Source: Microdochium bolleyi | Taxonomy: Eukaryota > Ascomycota > Sordariomycetes > Xylariales > Microdochiaceae | Assembly (NCBI GenBank): GCA_001566295.1 | Contig: KQ964254.1 | Location: forward strand, 310,001 to 374,000 | DNA length: 64,000 bases | Direction of reading: 5' to 3' | Part shown: in pieces, positions 11,405-24,600 of the stretch | How positions within the stretch are numbered: position 1 is the stretch's first letter | Layout of the letters: every line of letters starts with the position of its first letter | Made by a program: the position numbers and the translations under genes | The notes under the pieces: generated by a model | Database searches by the model: none | What the model saw: only the letters and a program-made list of their open reading frames with translations | Told to the model about the DNA's origin: nothing

Positions 11405-12863
11405 CTTGGGCCGACCCTATCGGCAGCGGACGTGTTGGTGATCTGACCGCTTTTGCTCCGGCGGGCCTGGAGGTCGTTGCTCGAGCAAGCAGACCTTGCG
11501 ACACCGATATATATCTGCTGGCGAGCTGTCAAGCTGCTTGCCGGTCTGGGAAACTTTGTCTCATGTAGGCCCAGGGACCAGGAATGCTAGAGCGGCAATG
11601 GGGCGTCTTTGAAGGATGAGGAGGCGTGACAAGGGCCGTGACAGGCTTGAATGTGAAGCAAGTGGCCGCTGCCGTCCGAATGGAAGTAGGTATGTCAAAG
11701 CAAACGCTCGTCTGTCGAGCTCGCTGTTGGTGTAGGTAGGCCCGGAGAAGTCTGAGTGTCAGCCTGTCCTGTTGCAACCTGCAGCGTGCAGCAATTGAAT
11801 ATGCGGTCAGGAGTTGAATTGCCTGATTGTTGACACCCAACCAAGCCCAGAGTCTAAGTTGACATGGCAACGGAGCTAGAGGTGGGCGGGAGCATGTACC
11901 CAGGTACCGTGGTGGGGGCCCCCGGGTAAGCCATCTCCAAGAGGGCAGCATCCATGGATGGAGCTTCATAGCTTCACAGGCAGTGGGCGACCGAATTGAT
12001 GACGAACCTGTGGACAGTGCGTGCCACTCCACGCGCTTGTGGTCCCTGGCCCCCTTCCCCAGCATTGCACCATTCACACGACATCGACTCGCGATTCCCT
12101 TGCAACGGCACTCACTGCGACCGCTGTTGGATTGGAGAGACAGCAGCTGGTGGCCCAGAGTGCAGCTCCGGCCGTGCATTCATTCCCAAGGCGGAAACGC
12201 TTTCGTAGGCAATTGCTTGCTTGTTCTTCGTGTCTCCCAAGTGAGCACTTGCAGGTCTCATCAGAGTGCCCTGTGGCTCTGAAAGGTGCAGGAGATGGGG
12301 AAGCTGGCCAGTCAGGATCTTCAATTCGGGTCAAGCTTTGTGCTACCAAACCGGGCCTTGTCGTCATCGCTGCAGGCGACGGGGACGCTGCTGGAGGCGT
12401 CCCGCCCTCGTCGCCTCCCCTAGACCGCGTCGGGATGGTTAGTGCCCTGGGCCACGGCTGCTTTACGTGCGCCGAAAATCGAATTGCAGACTTCGCTTCC
12501 TCGCTCACATCTGCCCGAGCTCGGTATCATCCGTCTAGCATTTGCGAACCCGTCCTTCAGCAGGCCGTGACACAAACACAGCCAACGGAACTCGACAACG
12601 GCGAGGTCTGGACCTGCCCCTGGTACAAAGTACCACTGTGACAGTTGCTGCACGGCGCCGCCGCCGAGCACCTCGCCTCCACTTTGCCAATTCCCGGCTT
12701 ACTCGCGCGGGCTGCGCTTCCTTTGCGCTCCCTCCCTCGACCTTCCCGACCAGACAGCACTTGGCCGGCTCGCCCATCGCCTGCAACGCAGAGCCAACAG
12801 CCACTTCGCCGCCGTGCCGGACACCTCCAGCAATCCGCCGTTTGCGTGGCCAGCCTCCAGAGT
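11405..12863. other. Divergent intergenic region between the F-BAR and CNNM/Mam3 genes
   Basis: About 1.46 kb separating two outward-facing starts, so it must carry both promoters. The right-hand 500 bases are C-rich and pyrimidine-rich on the plus strand and probably belong to the 5' UTR of the CNNM gene. No separate gene is supported. Confidence 0.6.
11507..11514 (-). promoter_or_regulatory. TATA-like element upstream of the F-BAR gene
   Basis: An ATATATAT run about 103 bases upstream of the F-BAR start codon on the minus strand. Position and composition suit a TATA element, but the identification is by pattern only. Confidence 0.35.
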
Positions 12864-15031
12864 ATGGCCGTGTCCACCAGTACCGCAAATGTCTTCCGCA
12901 TAAGAACCGCAGTCCTCGGACTGGCCAAGGCCATGTTCTTCGGGCTCGCGGCTGCCGCCCCGACCTCCATCGTCACGCCTCGCGACCACCACGACAATGC
13001 CCCCGAGGCCGAGGGCGGCGCCCTATGGGTCCTCTACATTGTCTCCATGGTTCTCGTCCTCTCTGGAGGCGCGTTTGCTGGTCTGACAATCGCGCTTATG
13101 GGCCAGGACGAGATCTACCTCCAGGTTCTCTCGACCGATCCAGAGGAGCCGCAGCGTAAGAACGCCAAGCGCGTCCTCGACTTGCTTAAGAGAGGAAAAC
13201 ATTGGGTGTTGGTCACGTTGCTCTTGTCCAACGTCATCGTCAATGAGACGCTCCCCGTCGTGCTCGACAGGTGCTTTGGTGGTGGTGTGGCTGCCGTCAT
13301 TGGCAGCACCGTTCTCATTGGTATGCTCCTCCCCCGTGACCCTGTGCGATCCGATGTTCGTCGCAGACAAGCCGAGAGTCCATCTTTGCCTATTCTTGCT
13401 GACATTGCTTCCCACTTGTAGTCATCTTCGGTGAGGTACTGCCGCAGTCTGTCTGTGTCCGCTACGGTCTTCCGATCGGAGGCTATGCCTCCAAGCCAGT
13501 CCTTGCCCTCATGTATGTCATGTCACCTGTCGCCTGGCCCATTGCGAAGCTTCTCGATTGGCTTCTCGGCGAAGACCATGGAACTGTCTACAAGAAGAGC
13601 GGCCTCAAGACGCTGGTCACCCTGCACAAGTCCCTCGGCGAGATCGACGAGCGGCTCAACCAAGACGAAGTCACCATCATTAGCGCCGTCCTCGACCTCA
13701 AACGCAAGGCTGTAGAAGATGTCATGACACCCATGGACGACGTCTACACCATGTCCGAAGACACCATCCTCGACGAGAAGACGATCGACGAGATCCTCGA
13801 TGCCGGTTACTCAAGGATCCCCATCCACCAAACGGGCAATCCCAACAACTTCGTCGGCATGCTGCTGGTCAAGATCCTGATTACGTACGACCCGGAAGAT
13901 GGCAAGAGAGTCAAGGATTTTGCCCTCGCTACCCTGCCCGAGACTCGTCCCGAGACAAGCTGCCTGGACATCATCAACTTCTTCCAAGAGGGCAAGTCGC
14001 ACATGGTCCTCATCTCAGAAGTCCCTGGTGAGGACCACGGCGCTCTTGGTGTCGTGACTCTGGAAGATGTCATCGAGGAGCTCATTGGCGAGGAAATCAT
14101 CGACGAAAGTGATGTATACGTTGACGTGCACAAAGCTATTCGCCGCGCCCATCCTGCCCCCAAGGCTCGTGTCTCGCGCAAGGATAACCCGATCAAGGAG
14201 AACCCTGATGCTGATAGCGCCCAAGTGGAGACGGAGAGCGATGTGATTAACAGGACACTTGGCAAGAGACCCAGCCTGCAGGGAGAGCGCCCGAGCCAGA
14301 TCCTGTCATCCAGTCCTAGAACTACTGTATTGATGCGCCGAAGCTCTGCTGGCCAAGATGGACACATGATCCGCGCAGCTGTCCCGTTTAAGGCCAACTA
14401 CGAGGAGATGATGGACCACTTCAAGCACCTGGGACCTTCGAACCCTGCTGCGAACCCCAAGAGCACACGAGTCTCGGCCGTCAAGATCAAACCGGGCGCC
14501 GGCAACGCACACCGTTCAGACTCTGTAGCAACCGGCGAACACGTTGTGGACGACTCTCACGACGCTGACGAGCACACAAGCCTTTTGCGCCCGACAGCTT
14601 CGCATGTCGACGGTGCGAGCGAGTCGAAGCCGAGCTACGGCACACCGTCAGCCGGTGAAAGCTACGCGGACGCGGTCAAGCTCAACGTCAAGATCGACGA
14701 GCCCCCGAACGGTACAAATCATCAGCAGCAGAAGTCGCCCACGGATAGCTCGAGCTCTACCCGCCTCGGCGGCATCGAGCGACGCACTACAAAGCGAATG
14801 GCCCGCAGCGGTAGCATCACGGAGAACGTGATCGAGGCCGACGGCGTCCGCAAGGTGGTCCTCGAGCTTTCGAGCTCGAGCGACGAGGCCGGCAGCCCGA
14901 TCGCCACCACCAGCAATGGTGACACTCACGCCTCAACAACGAATGGGCCAGACCACAGCCAAGAAGCCACCTCGTCTGGCAAGAAGAACAACAACAGCAA
15001 GAAGAAAAAGAAGAAGGCTGGCAAGAAGTAG
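12864..15031 (+). CDS. CNNM/Mam3-type DUF21 and CBS domain membrane protein
   Basis: A 688-residue member of the CNNM/ACDP/Mam3 family; yeast Mam3 is a vacuolar protein linked to Mn, Mg and other divalent metal homeostasis. Exons are 12864-13320 and 13422-15031; the intron (GTATGC, CTGAC branch, TTGTAG) joins G|TC to give V-I-F-G-E-V-L-P-Q-S. A hydrophobic leader precedes a DUF21 membrane domain (residues about 53-230, including SNVIVNETLPVV and FGEVLPQSVCVRYGLP). A CBS pair follows (about 250-380; DVMTPMDDVYTM, AGYSRIPIH, LGVVTLEDVIEELIGEEI). The tail is Ser-rich and ends in a Lys run. The frame is open upstream to an ATG at 12645, but the added 73 residues are Pro/Arg-rich and look like leader sequence, so I place the start at MAVSTSTANV. 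Confidence 0.93.
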
Positions 15032-15829
15032 TTTTCTAAACCAGTCTTTGTCGTTTGAGAGTCTTGCCTGGGGGATCAGAGACAGGACGACCTGGCAGAG
15101 CAGACAATATGGTAGTCACATTTACGCACGAGGGCGTTTTCGTTGTATGGTAATAATCAGATGCGGTCGGACTAGTCGCTGAAAAGAAACACACAGCTAC
15201 AGGCATGCGGCCAGGTGGAAGATAAGGAGGAGACGAAGAAGAAGAAGCAGATATTAGCTCCTGTCTCATTAGTATGGGGCCACAGAAATGTGAAAAGTCA
15301 ATACATCAATATCATCAGGGTATTCTCTTTCTAGTGAGAGGGGAAGGGAGAAAGAAAAGGAAAAGATGCGGTAGTTGTTTCTTTGGTGGGCAGGTCTGGG
15401 TGCCCAGATCACGAGGCGGGATCTGCTGCAGGCCATATCTCTCACGAGCCGAGAGGGCGTGCAAGTGGTGGGCCCCGATGAGGCTCTCCTTGCTCTGAAG
15501 ACTGACTTGTCCTGCAAGTGCGCAGTGGAGCAATCTCGTCCGTGGAAGTACTGAGGAGCAAACAAGATTGGGTGAAATGACCGGAGCGATGTTGTGGTCC
15601 GGTGTTTGAAAGCTTGCTTGGAGGACCATGATTGTGGCCTCCTTGCGGGTGATATTGAGCCTCGAATCATGTCGGCACCATGACGTGTGGAATTCAGACA
15701 GCTCGATAGTGTGTGTAAGGAACGACATGCAGCTTTTCATTTTTATACTCGAGCATAAAGCCTACTGATCATGAAACCACTACTGTTCTAGCGTGTTGAA
15801 CGGGAAACAAGCCTCAGCGGGAGGCTCAT
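15032..15829. other. Convergent intergenic region
   Basis: About 800 bases between the stop of the CNNM gene and the stop of the Aim21-type gene, which face each other. It should contain both 3' UTRs. I see no gene. Confidence 0.6.
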
Positions 15830-18640
15830 CTATGCGTTGACAACGTCCTCCTTGGCACCCTCGACAGTCTTCACCTCGTCCCCGGAGGCACCCTTCACAA
15901 CAGACTCCTGCAAAATTGACTCGCCAGCCGTATTTGTGGCAAGCGTTTTCGTCTCAGGCTCAGCAGCAGGCGCGGTCTCCTCCTCGGTCGCTGCTGGCGC
16001 GGCCGCAGACGGTTGCGCCGACTTTGCCTCCTCCACGTTGGCCTCGCTGCCTTCCGTGGTAGGTGCCCCGAGAGACTTGGACTCCGACTCTTGCGTGCTC
16101 TCGGGCGCCTCGATTTCCACAACTGTAGGCGCCTCTTTCTCCTCCTCCTCCGGATTTATCACCATGGTACCTTCCTCGTCGATGCTCCAGAGCGTATGGG
16201 TGATGGAGAAACTCAGGACTGGCTTGCCATGGGACGCAGGTGGGGGTGTGGACTTGTCGCCCGCCCCAGCACTGGCAGATTTGGATGAGGGTGCCCGGCG
16301 CTGAGGTCCTCGGGCACGACCTTTCCTAGCATCAGCCAGAGGAGCCTGTTCCTTCTCTTCGGACAAATCCGCAGCCGCCGCCGGCTCCTCCTTCTTCGGA
16401 GCCTGAGGACCGAGCTGGAGGCGCTTGTTTAGGTCTGACATGAATCCAGCCTGCAGAGCAGCGATCTTACCACCGACAGGACGTGCGGGGACTGCAGGTT
16501 TCGTCTTGGGAGCTGCCTCTGATGCCTCAGAAGAATCGGAACCTTGCCTAGCAGCAGGCCGAGCAGGAATTTGGGGCTTAGGACGTTCGGGAATTTGAGG
16601 CTTGGCGGAATCACCGGAGCCGGTCCTCTTGGGCCGAGGGGGGATGGCTGGTTTACTGGCGGTCGCAGACTCTTGTGCGGTGGGCTCCTGGTCGGCTTCG
16701 CGTTCGGACTGAGGTGCAGACACTGTTGTGGTGAACTGAAGCGAGTCAGGGCTGTCCTCCCACACATCACGACTGGGGAAGCGTTGGGTCTTGCCCTGAC
16801 GGTCAGTCCAAAGACCAGGTCGTTCAGGCTCCTTGGGCGCGTTCTTCTCAGACCAAGATCCACGCTGCGTGCGCCAGAGGAAGCTGTCTGGGGTTTTGGA
16901 TTCCTTTTCTGCGAGCTCCTCTTGCTGGCGGGCGAAAGCTTGAGCCGGGGTCTCACCCTCGTGAGGAGAGCCGAGAAGCTTGCCGCCGGGCTTCTGTGTA
17001 GGCGCCTCAGTCACATCCGGCGTAGAGACCTCGGCCGTGCCGTGCACACTGTCGGGGGCATCTTCCCAGATGTCACGGCTGGGGAAGCGCTGGCGGATTT
17101 TCTGCAATTGCGCGGCGGAGAGCGGGATTCTATTGCCCTGCTCGTCCTCGGGGAAGAGCGGCTCGTACTCCTCGACATCGTCCAACGAAGTTGAGTGCAC
17201 ATCGGCCGGCGTCGGGCTGTAGATGCTGCTGGGACGGCTGCCAGTAGTACTCCTCGGCCTGTCCATCTCGTAGGCGCTACCTCGGCGCTCTGTGGGGGGG
17301 TCGACAGCAGGATAGAGTTCGTATTGTGATGAACGCTTGGCGACCTCGTCCGAGGCGAGAATGGGTGCTTCATAACCTTCCTCGTTATCCGCGGCACCAG
17401 ACTCGTTCTCGCCGTACTTGAGGACTCCACGGTGGTGACCTCGGTCCTCGACATGGATGACCTCATCATCGTCGCCGGCATTAGATGCGGCACCGCCGAA
17501 GCTCGAGCGGATGGGTGACGTAATGTCCCTGGGGGCAGCAGATGGAGGTCGGGAGAGACGAGAAGTGTACTCTTCGGCGGCTTGGTAGCCGACTTGCTCG
17601 CTCGGGGTACCGGCGTAGTTTTGAGTGGCGTCTAGACGGTATCCATGTTAGGGAATTTGCCATTGCAATTTTCAACACCATGACGAGTACATACCACTAC
17701 CTTCGCCGCGGACGATCTTGTTCAAATCGTCACTGCTCATGGAGAAGTCTGTAGGGCGGTCGTGGAGGTACTTGTAGTGCTCCTTCTTGTGGAGCTCCGG
17801 GTGCTTCTCGTAGTACGCCTTCTCGAGCTTGTCTGATGGCGCAACACCGTGGCCGTGCAGACCGTAGCTTCCAGGCGGAAGCTCGGCAAAGCCACGCGAG
17901 CTACGTTTTCGGTGGTGATTGCGCTGGCCAGGAGTGCCCGGGGTGGCGCCCATGGCTCCGGGAGCAGGAGAAGGGGCCTGGACATCGCCCGCATGAGGAT
18001 ACATGGGAACCTGAATCCCAATTTCCGGGATGCCGCCATCGTCGTCGAGATGGCTACTCTGGGACAACTGACTGGCGGTACTAGCCTTCTTGCGCAGGGT
18101 CCGAGGGGGGTTCGACTGGTCCGTACTACTTGGACGGCCGATGCCAAAGGCAGCAGCGCGATCCGAGTCGGTCCTGGTCACCTGAGCAACTCGCTGCTTG
18201 GCACTCTGGGCGGGCATTGTCGGCTTGGGGGCGTGGAGCTTGATGTCCTCGCCAATGGTGCGGGTCTGCTCCGGAGAAGCAGAAATCTGGCGAGTGAGCT
18301 CCCCGCCATCTCCGTCATTGTTGCCGTAGGTGGCGGCGGCATATTCGGCACCCTCCTCGCCGGGTCCGAGGTGGTCGAGATCCGTTGTCGATTGCGAGGC
18401 GACACCAAGCGAGCTTGGAGTGAAGCTGGCACTGAGGCGTTTCGAGTTGGGAGGATTGAAACCCTCGTTCAGAGGCGAGGGCGCGAATCGGTCTGGGTTG
18501 GGCGAGACTGATCGGAAGCGGTTCGGCCGGGGCGGGATGCCTGGGGTGCTGCCAGCGGTGGCAGTGGTGCTCGTGTTGTCCTGGCTCCGAGCAGGACGCG
18601 GGGGGATCGCAGGCGTGGATTGCATTGTCGCTGTTGACAT
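15830..18640 (-). CDS. Aim21-like actin-patch protein
   Basis: A 915-residue, almost wholly disordered protein resembling Aim21, which in yeast sits at cortical actin patches and regulates barbed-end assembly with Tda2 and capping protein. Exons are 17695-18640 and 15830-17631; the intron 17632-17694 (GTATGT, CTAAC branch, TCTAG) keeps frame. Evidence for the family: repeated Pro-rich SH3-ligand-like modules (IPPRPAR, IPPRPNRF, IPERPKPQIPARP, VPARP), and the conserved block GGKIAALQAGFMSDLNKRLQ ahead of a basic, Ala/Glu-rich C-terminus. Two copies of a motif RFPSRD(I/V)WED(A/S)PDS lie at about residues 493 and 596. A further GSYGLHGHGV...LEKAYYEKHPE block occurs near residue 275. No catalytic domain is seen. 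Confidence 0.85.
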
Positions 18641-21600
18641 GGCTGAACTGTGGAAGAAAACAAGGCTGAAGAGATGACAAGCGAAGATGGCGAGGAAGAA
18701 GGCGAGCTGCGGCGGAGCTTAAATCGACACAGGCGAGGCTGATGATGTATTTGTGGTTCCTGAACCTAAAGCAGGGAGCGGACAGAGGTTAGCACGACGA
18801 AGTCCGAGTTCGAGCACACGGTGCTGCGAGCTGGGCGGCGGGGAAGTGCCTTTGGGTACACGAAGCAAAGCCCACATGAGTCAGGGCTAGCACTGGCCAC
18901 AGCTCGGGCTCTGATCTGGCCAAAGTCTGGTGCTGCGCTTGGGCTGGGGGATTGCAACGAAATGCCTCAGCCAGCTGCGGACTGGTCCTGGAGACGCGGT
19001 GCCTGGCCACAAGCACGAGCGTGCCTTCCCGCAGCGCCGGCTGATTCGAGGCCTCCGTGCAGCGGCTTTATCCCGCAGAGGGGCAAGGTGCGTGGCCGCG
19101 GGGGCTAAAGCAGGGCATTGTCGGACTTACTATGCAGACCACTCAGGGCTGGCGAGGGCCGGAATACCTCGAGAGTGCAGAGGACGCAGGACAAGCAGGG
19201 CCAGGAGTCGTCCACCGAGTTGGCCGTTGTCGGACGGAGCGCGTACAGGGTTTTATCTGTGTCACGGTGTTGCGTGTTAGTCATTTGGCTCCGGCACGAC
19301 CGCGTGGACTCGCAGGGCACATCAAGCGGGCACAGGCGATCTGCAACTCTATCACGGCTTGATGCAACCGGTTCCCTGCCCATGCAGCTAGCCACCCGGC
19401 TGAATGCAGATGCTGATAAGAGCAGGGCAAGTTGTCTAGGGGGCCGCCAGGAGCAAGAGTCTGAGCTAACAGCGGTGTAGGGGCAGTGACACCTTGGATG
19501 GGATTCGCTGGCCGCGGGTGTTGGGGAAGTGCAGCGATAAGATCACCCCAACTTTGAAGTGGAGGGGCAGCGTCTGCGCGGGTAGTGACGGGCAGCCCAG
19601 GTAGGTCATGGGAGGAAGGGCAGAAGACCGAGGCTGGAGGCACAGAACACCCTGCTCGTGCCAGTCTTGCCGGTGTATAGAGGAGAAAGATACGAAGAAG
19701 TTGGAACATGAAAACAGCTGAGATGTGATCGGAGCTTTGGTGTAATTCGTGACAGGATTTAATGATCAAAGAACTGTTGAGGGGCAAAGCTGGCAGCGGA
19801 CCAGGCTTGCATGCCGCCCCGGTCGAGGCAATGCTGGCGAGAGCACTTACTAGAGGAAGTATTGTGTGTGATTGGCCGGACAGAGTGCTGAGGTAGCCGG
19901 TCCTGTTCTCTGGGGTGAGGTCGATCGTGAGGAGGATGGAGAGCCGTCGTGGGGGACTTGTGTAAGTGACGAGCTTGGTTCGTGGTGTTGCAGCTTGGAG
20001 AGGATTGGCAGTGGTGAGGTGCACCGAGCTGAACGGAGGAAGAATCTGGGCAGGGCCTTGGACAGATCGAAGATGGGCAAGCAAGCATCGTCGTCATGTC
20101 GCCGGCGGGGGCGGGACGGCCTCATGACTTGTTTTAAATGCTTTCATGAAATCGACACCCAGACGCCCACGATCATAACGTGTGCTGCCGGTGGGTCGGC
20201 ACAGTACGCGGCGGGCGCGGGGCCGGGTCTTGGCCAGTCTGAGGTGCTGCCAGTATCCCTGTGCCCGCATCCACCACACCACCACCTCGTCCTCGACAGC
20301 TCGCCGGCCTCGCCCTGCGCGTCAGGTACACGAACCGCCCGAATCTGGGGTGCCCGGCCTGCCCTGTTCGGCTCGACGCTAGCACATGCGTGCATCACTG
20401 GACAGCGTCTCCCAGTGCCAGATACATTGGCCTCTGGTGACCACGTCGACCCGACGGACGGCATGACGACAAGACTCAAAGCCAAAAATGGACATGGACA
20501 ACTCATCATGTTCAGGCTGTCACGAGAAGGTCCCTCAAATGCGAGCCACGCGAATCCCTCCACTGCCAGGATCAGCAGGTACACGTTGACAAGCATTGAT
20601 GGGCAACCTTCTAGAACGGCTCCTCCCCCGACAAGGCAGGTGTCTCGGTTATCGCTCGCGATACCGTCCCTCGCGACTGGCACGTACTACAGTATGCTGC
20701 AAGGTCTCGAGCAAACGAAAGCCTTACCAAACTTGTGTCGTCTGTCCTTGTCACAGCATGCCCTCCACGAGGAGGCGACACGGCAATCATTACGGAGTGC
20801 TGCCGCCTACATTCGGCACTGAGGTTCTCCAGCTCCGAGAGCCGCAATGCTTGCCCTTGGCAACAAGACATGAAGCCAAAGACATGTCGCGCCCGGACGC
20901 GCTCTGGATGCCGGTGCCGACCCCAACTTCCAGTGAGGACAGCTTTGATAGATGGGTGAATCTGTGCCACGCCGGCCCCATCACGTTGGCCCTCATGGTG
21001 CCGCTGCAAGGTACAGCGCAGCACATCAGCTAAAGGCGAGGAGGTACTTGCTCCAGGAGCATATGTGTGCATTATTGGTATCGCCAGGCGGTGTGTTGCT
21101 AACTTTGGCCAGAAAACCCGCCACTCAAGCCCAGCTGAGCTTATCGCGAATCGTGCTCAGAAGTTTGCCTTTACCGCTTCCAGAAGGTCCATGCCGGCGA
21201 TCCGACATAAACCGCAGTTTAATTGTGCAAGATATGGAGCCTGTTGCTTGGGCCATACAGCAAGCTTCATGATACACAATGGCGGGTGCAGTCCTTCATG
21301 GGCTGTACTGAACGCTTGTCTGTCGCTTTTTGCTCACATCTTGCACCCCAGGTCTGCCTCGCTCTCGTTGCAGACTTAACCGCACCCAGGGATAGTCAGG
21401 GGCTAGCACCCGCGGCTCAATTCGTCATGCTCGCGATGCACTCCTGGGCATCCATGGATGGCGCAAAACTTCAACCAGTCAGCCGACCCCGCTGCGGGCA
21501 AGCTATACCCCAAGGAACCATGGAGACAGGCCTCTGGCCAAATTCTGGCTATCACCTGATGGGCCAGATTCCATCACTTGGTGAGCTGGCTCGGCTCAGC

Positions 21601-24600
21601 TTTACATCAATGCCCACTCTGCCCACAGAGCTTTTCACCGCAACTGCACACTCAGCAGGGATCCACGGCCAGCCACATGCAGAGAAGTGTTCAGAGGAGC
21701 GCCAGGTTGGACGAGAGCTGCAGCTGTCGAGCACGTTATTGCAGATTCTATTTTGCAAAACTGGAGAAACCCCACTCTACGGCTTCTGGGGGTCTCGACT
21801 GTCGACCAGTTGGCTCTGCTCTGATGCAATAGCAGCACACAGCTTCGCAACTCTTGGTACCGTGAGCCCCAGACAGTGAGGCACTGTGAGCGCGTATGCT
21901 TCGGCTTACTGTGCTCTCGTCAATTGGTTCGCAGCAGAGAGACGTGCTATTTCTGGGCTATTCGCCAGCGGCTCCTCGATCCTGTCTCACCATGGTCCTT
22001 GGACGTCACGGGTCTGCCTGACTGGTACCAATTGCGGCCGCGAAGCCGCGACGCCTATGCGGTCTCGAGAACAACAAGGGCCATCTTCAGATCAAGCCCA
22101 GATGTTGTCGGGGTTGCTAAAAAATCTGACATCACCAAGCTGATCCAGCGCAACTGGACTATGTACAAACCCTCGGAGTCCGTCCAAGAACTGTGGCCCT
22201 AATCCAGCCATTCCACACCCACCTCCCCCATACTCTCGCTTTTGTGGCAATTCGGAGGACGAATTCATCACCTGTGGACCAGCATGTTTCGCCGCACCCG
22301 CAAAATGTGCCAGAAGTCTAAACCTGCCAGGTCCTCGGAAAGCAAACAACGTCGGTTGCCGTCACAGGAGAGGTCATAGTTCCCCTCCCCGCTATCTTCG
22401 GAGATTTCTGGAAGTGTGTAGGTGCTTGCCGAATCTCTGTTGCACGAGGCGATCCTGGGCCGGGTGGTTGTGACCTGGAGAAACAGACCCGCTTTCGTGA
22501 GCACAGTCGTCCTTGGATGACGGCGAGGATCAGTGCCCGTGGTGTCGAGGATCCACAAGATGACAACATGTTGCGGATGTAGCCCTGTTTCCGGATTCCG
22601 AGCCTCAAACGGCGATCCCAGGGCTTGCTTGGAGTCCCAGAATCCCCCACGGCAAGGTGGCACAGCTGTATTAAGTCTGGCATGTCTGACAATTCATTGT
22701 TACGTCTCTGTCCCGCGCCCTGGGAATGCCTTGCGGGCCAAATTGAGAGCTCATGTCCTGACGGTCTGTCTAGCTCCTGATCTCGACCAAGCATGACAAC
22801 GAATAACCTCGGAGACAATCAAGGTGAAGACGAAAGCCGCTGAGCGCTTACTATTGCAGTATTGCAGCCAGGATTAGCGGCGGACATTTGCCTTTACGTA
22901 AAATCAATGATCACTCATCCCCTCGACAGCCAACGAGCCCCAAGCAGAGTGACGACTTCATGCAGAACATCACTAGCAACCCGCATCCTGCAGATATGCA
23001 GGCGACAAGCAGACAGTCCCATTCCATGACTACCAAAAGATTCGTCTCCCACATCGAGCTTCAAGGTCCTCTAACTAGAGCCATAGATACTAGTCATTGG
23101 TCAATCGTTGCTTTCGACCGTTCGTACCGTCGAGCACTGGCTCTTTTGCGCCTTCTGATTCACAGCTGGGTTCACGAATTGCAAGAGATGAACTCCAGTA
23201 ATGCCAGGAGCTGTGCGTCTCTGCTGTCACCGGCCCGGGGCCTGCAACGCTTTCCCGGCTAAGTGCATCCGATCGTGCCGGCCCGCATTGCGAGCACAGA
23301 GGTTCCGCCCGGGGCACTACTACATGTTGCTAGTCGAACCTTTGCGTGCGGAGTGAACCTCGCCCAGCGTGCAATGAATCACTAGAGCGGCCAGCTTCCC
23401 CGGATCTGGCCCAACCTGGTACCACCCACGAGCCCGGTACTTTGTCCATCCCCCGCGGGGCCCCCGCGGGGGTATCAGACCGGGATGATAGATAGCAGTG
23501 GACGACAACCTGGAACGTATTTCTGGGCAGGCCAAACGTCACGGCTTGGCTGGATGCCGGGAGCTTCGGTCTGACTGACGTATCTTCCTGAGCTCTTAGT
23601 ATACCGTTTACCTTGTGCTGGGAGAACCCAGTCAAACCGCAGATTAACGTGGGACTAAAAGACCACTCTGGATGTTCTTTTACATTACCAGCGGCCTGAT
23701 GGCTCAGTGCGGAACAGGTTTCTGGAGCGTCCGTATACGGCTGCGCACATGGATATCTCTGTCGTTCTTCTCAACGGGGGCGAAAAAGGTAGTGGTGGTG
23801 GTTGGGGGGGGGCGACGATACCACGGAAGGGGTTCTCCTGGATCATAGAAACTAGTACGTTTGCCTCTGGGACAATCTACCCCGTTTGTATAAAACCTCG
23901 CCAGAAGCCAACTGCCCGGCCAGCTCGAGTCTATTCACCCGACGACCGCAGCTACAGCTGCGACTCCGGCGAAGCTAGCAATCGTGTACTTGGGACTGCG
24001 AACTCCGCGTCCCCTTGGGAGACCCGTGTTCAGGGTCCCGAGCCACTTTGGTTGCCCTTGCCTCGCACAGAGTTTAAAACACAATACGTGCACCGAATAT
24101 CTTTGATCGGAACCTTGCAAACTCGCCAAAATTCTGCGTGGAAGATCCAACAAGTCCACCCGATGCCGCGGAATACGGTGGCTCATCACCATGGATCACG
24201 TCAACCGACCCCCTTGATCCAGGAGAAAGTACCTCGGTTGGCCTCGGTCTCCCCAGCTAGCAATATCTCAGGCAGAAGCGGACCTGCCTCAGATACTCCT
24301 TAGTTCCGCACATGCATACGCGACTTGACATGAGCAATCCCCCTCCACCGCCCACTGCTGGGGAACACGGCGGTGGTGCCACGACAATCACAGCCAGGTC
24401 GCTTACCGTCGGCACCTGTGTATGCTCTTGCGGGTCCAGGTTCTCCGGCCCGGGAGATTCTACGACCATGGCTCTATGTATCCGCAGAGGCGCGACCCTG
24501 CCCAGGCGTGCGTACGTGCGAGTGTGCAGTCTGTCTATCCGTCGGCAAGACCACACACAGCCCCAAGACAGCACCTGCGCGACCTGGACGTACGCATGTC

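Noticed and set aside
12645..12863. 73-residue N-terminal extension of the CNNM/Mam3 protein
   Set aside because: The extension is Pro/Arg/Ser-rich and lacks domain character; a hydrophobic leader begins soon after the Met at 12864, so this stretch is more likely 5' UTR.
19281..20084. Minus-strand open frame of 267 codons in the gene-poor region
   Set aside because: Composition is Pro/Leu/Ala-rich with no domain, no conserved phrase and no support from neighbouring exons; overlapping frames of similar size exist on the other strand.
19872..20822. Plus-strand open frame of 316 codons
   Set aside because: Long only because stops are scarce in this composition; sequence has no domain character and overlaps another equally long antisense frame.
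21223..21879. Plus-strand open frame of 218 codons
   Set aside because: No recognisable motif, hydrophobic pattern or splice partner.
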